Positions 61,244-64,000 of a DNA stretch of 64,000 bases are shown in pieces. How positions within the stretch are numbered: position 1 is the stretch's first letter; each line of letters opens with the position of its first letter. Position numbers and translations under genes: made by a program. The notes beneath the pieces are model-generated. The model made no database searches, was not told the DNA's origin, and was given only the letters and a program-made list of their open reading frames with translations. The stretch is taken from NCBI RefSeq assembly GCF_019711315.1, contig NZ_CP081294.1, positions 1,612,001 to 1,676,000 of the forward strand, given 5' to 3'. This stretch comes from Qipengyuania gelatinilytica. GTDB lineage: Bacteria; Pseudomonadota; Alphaproteobacteria; Sphingomonadales; Sphingomonadaceae.

Positions 61244-62239
61244 TCAGGCAAGCTTTTCGGCGACCAGCGCCTTCAGGTCTTTCTCGCTGCGCGCGCCGAT
61301 GTGGCTGATGATCTCTCCGGCGCAGATTGCGCCCATGCGAAGGCAGGTTTCCAGGTCCTCGCCGCGGGTGTGGCCGGTCAGGAAGCCGGCGGCGAAGAGG
61401 TCGCCCGCGCCGGTGGTGTCGACCACCTTGTCGATCGGTTCGGCCGCCACTTCGGCCCGCGTGCCGTTGGCAATCGCCACCGCGCCCTTGGCGCTGCGGG
61501 TGGCGACCAGCGTGGGGACCTTGTCCTTGAGCGCATCCAGACCGGCTTCGAAATCCTGCTCGCCGGTGAGCGTCGCCAGTTCGTGTTCGTTGACGAAGAG
61601 GATATCGATCTTGCCCTCGTCGATCAGCGCGCGGAAATCGTCGCCGTGGCGGTCGATCACGAAGCTCTCGCTGGCGGTGAAGGCGACCTTGCGACTGGCA
61701 TTGCGGGCGACCTCGATCGCGCGGCGCATGGCGCTCCGCGGTTCTTCGGGGTCCCACAGATAGCCTTCGAGATAGAGCACTCCGGCGCTGGCGATAAGCT
61801 CTTCGTCAAGCGCAGCGGGCGGAAGGAATTGCGATGCACCGAGGAAGGTGTTCATGGTGCGCTCGCCATCGGGGGTCACGAAAATGAGGCAGCGCGCGGT
61901 CGGCGGCTCCTCGTCGCGCGGCTTGGTGTCGAAATCGATGCCGACGGCGCGGATATCATGTGCGAAGATATCGCCGAGCTGGTCCTTGGCGACCTGGCCC
62001 ACGAAAGCGCATTGCGCGCCCAGCGCTGCCATGCCGGCAAGAGTGTTGGCTGCCGAACCGCCGGAGATTTCCGTAGCGCGGCCCATGGCATCGTAGAGCT
62101 CCTTGGCGCGCTCGGTATCGACCAGCGTCATCCCGCCCTTGGCAAGACCGAGCTCTTCGATGAGCTCGTCTTCGCAGGGGGCCATCACGTCGACGATGGC
62201 ATTGCCGATCGCGACGACGTCGTAACGGGGTTCGGTCAT
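61244..62239 (-). CDS. PfkB-family adenosine kinase
   Basis: A 331-aa ribokinase-fold protein. Motifs are GNAIVDVMAPCEDEL, the substrate-side GGSAANTLAGMAALGAQCAF and the C-terminal DTTGAGDLFAAGFLTGHTRG with the anion hole and catalytic Asp. It phosphorylates adenosine or a related nucleoside using ATP. It stands alone, with a terminator downstream. Confidence 0.9.
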   Translation of the reverse strand: MTEPRYDVVAIGNAIVDVMAPCEDELIEELGLAKGGMTLVDTERAKELYDAMGRATEISGGSAANTLAGMAALGAQCAFVGQVAKDQLGDIFAHDIRAVGIDFDTKPRDEEPPTARCLIFVTPDGERTMNTFLGASQFLPPAALDEELIASAGVLYLEGYLWDPEEPRSAMRRAIEVARNASRKVAFTASESFVIDRHGDDFRALIDEGKIDILFVNEHELATLTGEQDFEAGLDALKDKVPTLVATRSAKGAVAIANGTRAEVAAEPIDKVVDTTGAGDLFAAGFLTGHTRGEDLETCLRMGAICAGEIISHIGARSEKDLKALVAEKLA

Positions 62240-62347
62240 GTTTACTCCAAAAGGAAGAATCTTGTCGGGCGCGGTTAGCGGTTCATCGCGAATAGGCCAA
62301 GGGCAGCGTTGACTTGTTGGGTGAGGAGGGCGATTCGGGCAGGTGTG

Positions 62348-63034
62348 ATGATGTCGCTCCCAACTGCCCTTGCCTTGTCATTCAGCCAGCTGGGCGATCG
62401 GGCGATCATCAAGGTGCTCGTCAAGAGCCTTGTGTTGACATTGGCGATCTTCGCAGTGCTCGGGTTTGCGCTGCTGACTGTATTCTATAGCGCGCTGGAG
62501 GCCCACCAAATCGATTGGAGCGTCGAGCTAGGTGCAATCGCAGCCTTGTTAATCACCCTGATTGGCGGGTGGCTTCTGTTCCGCTTCGTCGCGCTGTTTG
62601 TGCTGCAGTTCTTTGCCGAGGAAGTTGTGCGCGCTGTCGAAGCGAAACACTATCCGCAAGAGGCCAGCGCGGCGCGTTCGCTTGCTTTTCGCGAGGAAAT
62701 GGCAAACGGGCTGCGTTCCACATTCAGGGCCTTACTCGCAAATCTAGTAGCGTTGCCCTTTGCGATTGCGCTGTTGGTTACGGGCGTCGGGACGGCTTTG
62801 CTTTTCTGGCTGGTCAATGGCTGGCTGCTCGGGCGCGAGTTGCAGGACATGGTCTGGCTGAGGCACCGCAAGGATCTCCACGAAGCTGCCCCGCTTAGAA
62901 GAGGCCAGCGCTTCCTGCTCGGCGGCGCTGTCGCCGGCCTGCTTATGCTGCCTTTCATCAACCTGCTTGCGCCTGTCCTCGGCGCGGCAAGTGCAACCCA
63001 CCTCGTGCATCGCGGGAGAGCCGTCGTTGCGTAA
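62348..63034 (+). CDS. EI24/CysZ-like membrane protein
   Basis: A 228-aa protein with four to six membrane segments and the family motif NGWLLGRELQDMVWLRHR. ATGs at 62348 and 62351 are both possible starts; the frame is open further upstream. CysZ relatives include sulfate transporters, but the role of this branch is unknown. The 3' end overlaps the next gene by 8 bp. Confidence 0.82.
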   Translation: MMSLPTALALSFSQLGDRAIIKVLVKSLVLTLAIFAVLGFALLTVFYSALEAHQIDWSVELGAIAALLITLIGGWLLFRFVALFVLQFFAEEVVRAVEAKHYPQEASAARSLAFREEMANGLRSTFRALLANLVALPFAIALLVTGVGTALLFWLVNGWLLGRELQDMVWLRHRKDLHEAAPLRRGQRFLLGGAVAGLLMLPFINLLAPVLGAASATHLVHRGRAVVA

Positions 63035-63455
63035 ATTCGTTCTGTTGCTGGGCGCTGCCGCCAGCCTTTCGGGCTGTATGAGTTCGCCCAAGACCTACCA
63101 GTTCCCCGACGCCGCACCGGCGGCGCGGACACCGCCGCCGCAACAGGCACCCGTCGTACCGGCACCGTCCACGGCGACGTTCCGGGCGCCCACGGTGATG
63201 AGCATGCCGGGGTTGGAAGGCGTCATTGGACGCGATGCGACCGCGCTTGCCAATATCTTCGGCCCGCCGCGGCTCGAGGTGAAGGAAGGCGACGCGATGA
63301 AACTGCAGTTCACCGGCAACGCCTGCGTGCTCGATATCTATCTCTATCCGCTCAGCCCCGGCGCACGGCCGAGCGCGACGCATGTCGAGGCGCGCAGGGC
63401 CAGCGATGGCGAGGATGTCGACCGCGCTGCCTGTGTGCGGGCGCTCAGAAGGTAG
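63027..63455 (+). CDS. Small lipoprotein, hypothetical
   Basis: A 142-aa protein read from a TTG at 63027 with GGGAGAG upstream. A signal peptide and lipobox (LLLGAAASLSGC) precede a Pro/Ala-rich linker and a compact C-terminal domain (ATALANIFGPPRLEVKEGDA, MKLQFTGNACVLDIYLYP). Function unknown. It overlaps the EI24-like gene by 8 bp. Confidence 0.8.
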   Translation: MRKFVLLLGAAASLSGCMSSPKTYQFPDAAPAARTPPPQQAPVVPAPSTATFRAPTVMSMPGLEGVIGRDATALANIFGPPRLEVKEGDAMKLQFTGNACVLDIYLYPLSPGARPSATHVEARRASDGEDVDRAACVRALRR

Positions 63456-63497
63456 ATTGTGTGAGGGTGGGGCGATAAGGGCACTCCCTCGCGCAAT

Positions 63498-63857
63498 CTA
63501 GACCATGAAGCTCTCGCCGCAGCCACACGCGCCCTTGGCGTTGGGATTCTCGAACACGAAACCGGCGGAGAAATCATCCTCCACCCAGTCCATCGTGCTG
63601 CCGACGAGGTAGAGCACGCTCGCTCCGTCGATGTAGAAGATGCCGCCGGGGGTTTCGATCTTCTCGTCGAACTTGGCCTCTTCGCTCACGTAATCGACCG
63701 AATAGGCGAGACCCGAACAACCGCGTCGCGGGGTCGAGAGCTTCACGCCGATCGCGTCCTCAGGTGCCTTCGACATGAGTTCGGCGATACGTTCTTCAGC
63801 GCGGGGCGTCAGGATGACGGCCGCCTTGGGTGCGGGGCGCGTGGTCGTGTCGGTCAT
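63498..63857 (-). CDS. HesB/IscA-family iron-sulfur assembly protein
   Basis: A 119-aa A-type Fe-S carrier with the three conserved cysteines: LSTPRRGCSGLAYSVDYV and the C-terminal GACGCGESFMV. From its neighbour it probably belongs to the SUF pathway (SufA/ErpA type). The ATG at 63857 shares a base with the stop of the DUF59 gene. Confidence 0.93.
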   Translation of the reverse strand: MTDTTTRPAPKAAVILTPRAEERIAELMSKAPEDAIGVKLSTPRRGCSGLAYSVDYVSEEAKFDEKIETPGGIFYIDGASVLYLVGSTMDWVEDDFSAGFVFENPNAKGACGCGESFMV

Positions 63858-64000
63858 CACAGCATCCCCAGTTCGAGACGTGCCTCGTCGGTCATCTTGT
63901 CCGGGCCCCAGGGCGGGTCCCACACGAGATTGACCTCGGCATCGCGCACACCGGGCACGCTGGCAGCACGCAGTTCGACTTCGCCGGGCATGGTTTCGGC
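63857..64000 (-). CDS. SufT/PaaD-like DUF59 (MIP18 family) protein, N-terminus cut by window edge
   Basis: The visible C-terminal 47 residues include VPGVRDAEVNLVWDPPWGPD and MTDEARLELGML, the typical end of the SUF-associated DUF59 protein. It continues beyond the right edge. It is coupled to the HesB-type gene. Confidence 0.88.
   Translation of the reverse strand, partial: AETMPGEVELRAASVPGVRDAEVNLVWDPPWGPDKMTDEARLELGML

Overview
The window looks like a high-GC alphaproteobacterial chromosome, most likely Sphingomonadales and probably Erythrobacteraceae. That rests on the core genes at the right end (MmcB, App1-type phosphatase, M48 proteases, LytS/LytTR pair, nadC, rpmB, xseA/purD, paired acyl-CoA dehydrogenases, PfkB adenosine kinase, HesB/SufT). 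The taxonomic call is inference; no 16S rRNA is present.

Region 1 (1-9569) is an unusually complete RNA-repair locus. A divergent sigma54 activator, RtcR, faces a minus-strand operon with a well-spaced -24/-12 promoter. The operon order is rsr (Ro60/TROVE protein), five tandem Y-RNA-like noncoding RNAs with tRNA-like cores, rtcB, a Cys-rich protein, rtcA, a 33-codon ORF with a strong ribosome binding site, an unrecognised 162-aa protein, a second RtcB (RtcB2 type) and prfH, which is cut by the window edge. It therefore joins tRNA/RNA-end repair (RtcA/RtcB), RNA surveillance (Ro60/Y RNA) and damaged-ribosome rescue (RtcB2-PrfH) in what appears to be one transcription unit.

Region 2 (about 9829-36422) is a 26.6-kb integrated element inserted at the 3' end of a tRNA-Arg(CCG) gene. 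It is bounded by 47-bp direct repeats at 9782-9828 and 36423-36469. It carries a tyrosine integrase, an Abi_2/HEPN-type protein, a PD-(D/E)XK/DUF5655 protein, and a type I restriction-modification operon with extra genes (half-size HsdS, DUF2188 protein, an unrecognised coiled-coil protein between hsdS and hsdR, and a YgjP-type metallopeptidase). It also carries an ArdC-like antirestriction protein and a mobilisation module (MobF relaxase, VirD4/TraD-like coupling protein, accessory protein, candidate oriT, AlpA regulator). At its right end is a type III CBASS operon: WYL repressor, CD-NTase, HORMA, TRIP13, a SLOG plus NDT/TIR-like candidate effector, and a DEDDh exonuclease. No mating-pair-formation genes are present, so it looks like an integrative mobilisable element carrying several defence systems.

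Region 3 (36425-64000) is ordinary core chromosome: the reconstituted tRNA-Arg, then DNA repair, lipid, envelope protease and redox, two-component, NAD, RNA processing, ribosomal protein, purine, acyl-CoA dehydrogenase and Fe-S assembly genes.

The strongest discovery candidates are the tandem Y-RNA array with covarying helices inside the merged RNA-repair operon, and the CBASS operon whose likely effector combines SLOG and NDT/TIR-like domains instead of NucC. The uncharacterised protein embedded in the type I RM operon is also worth testing.
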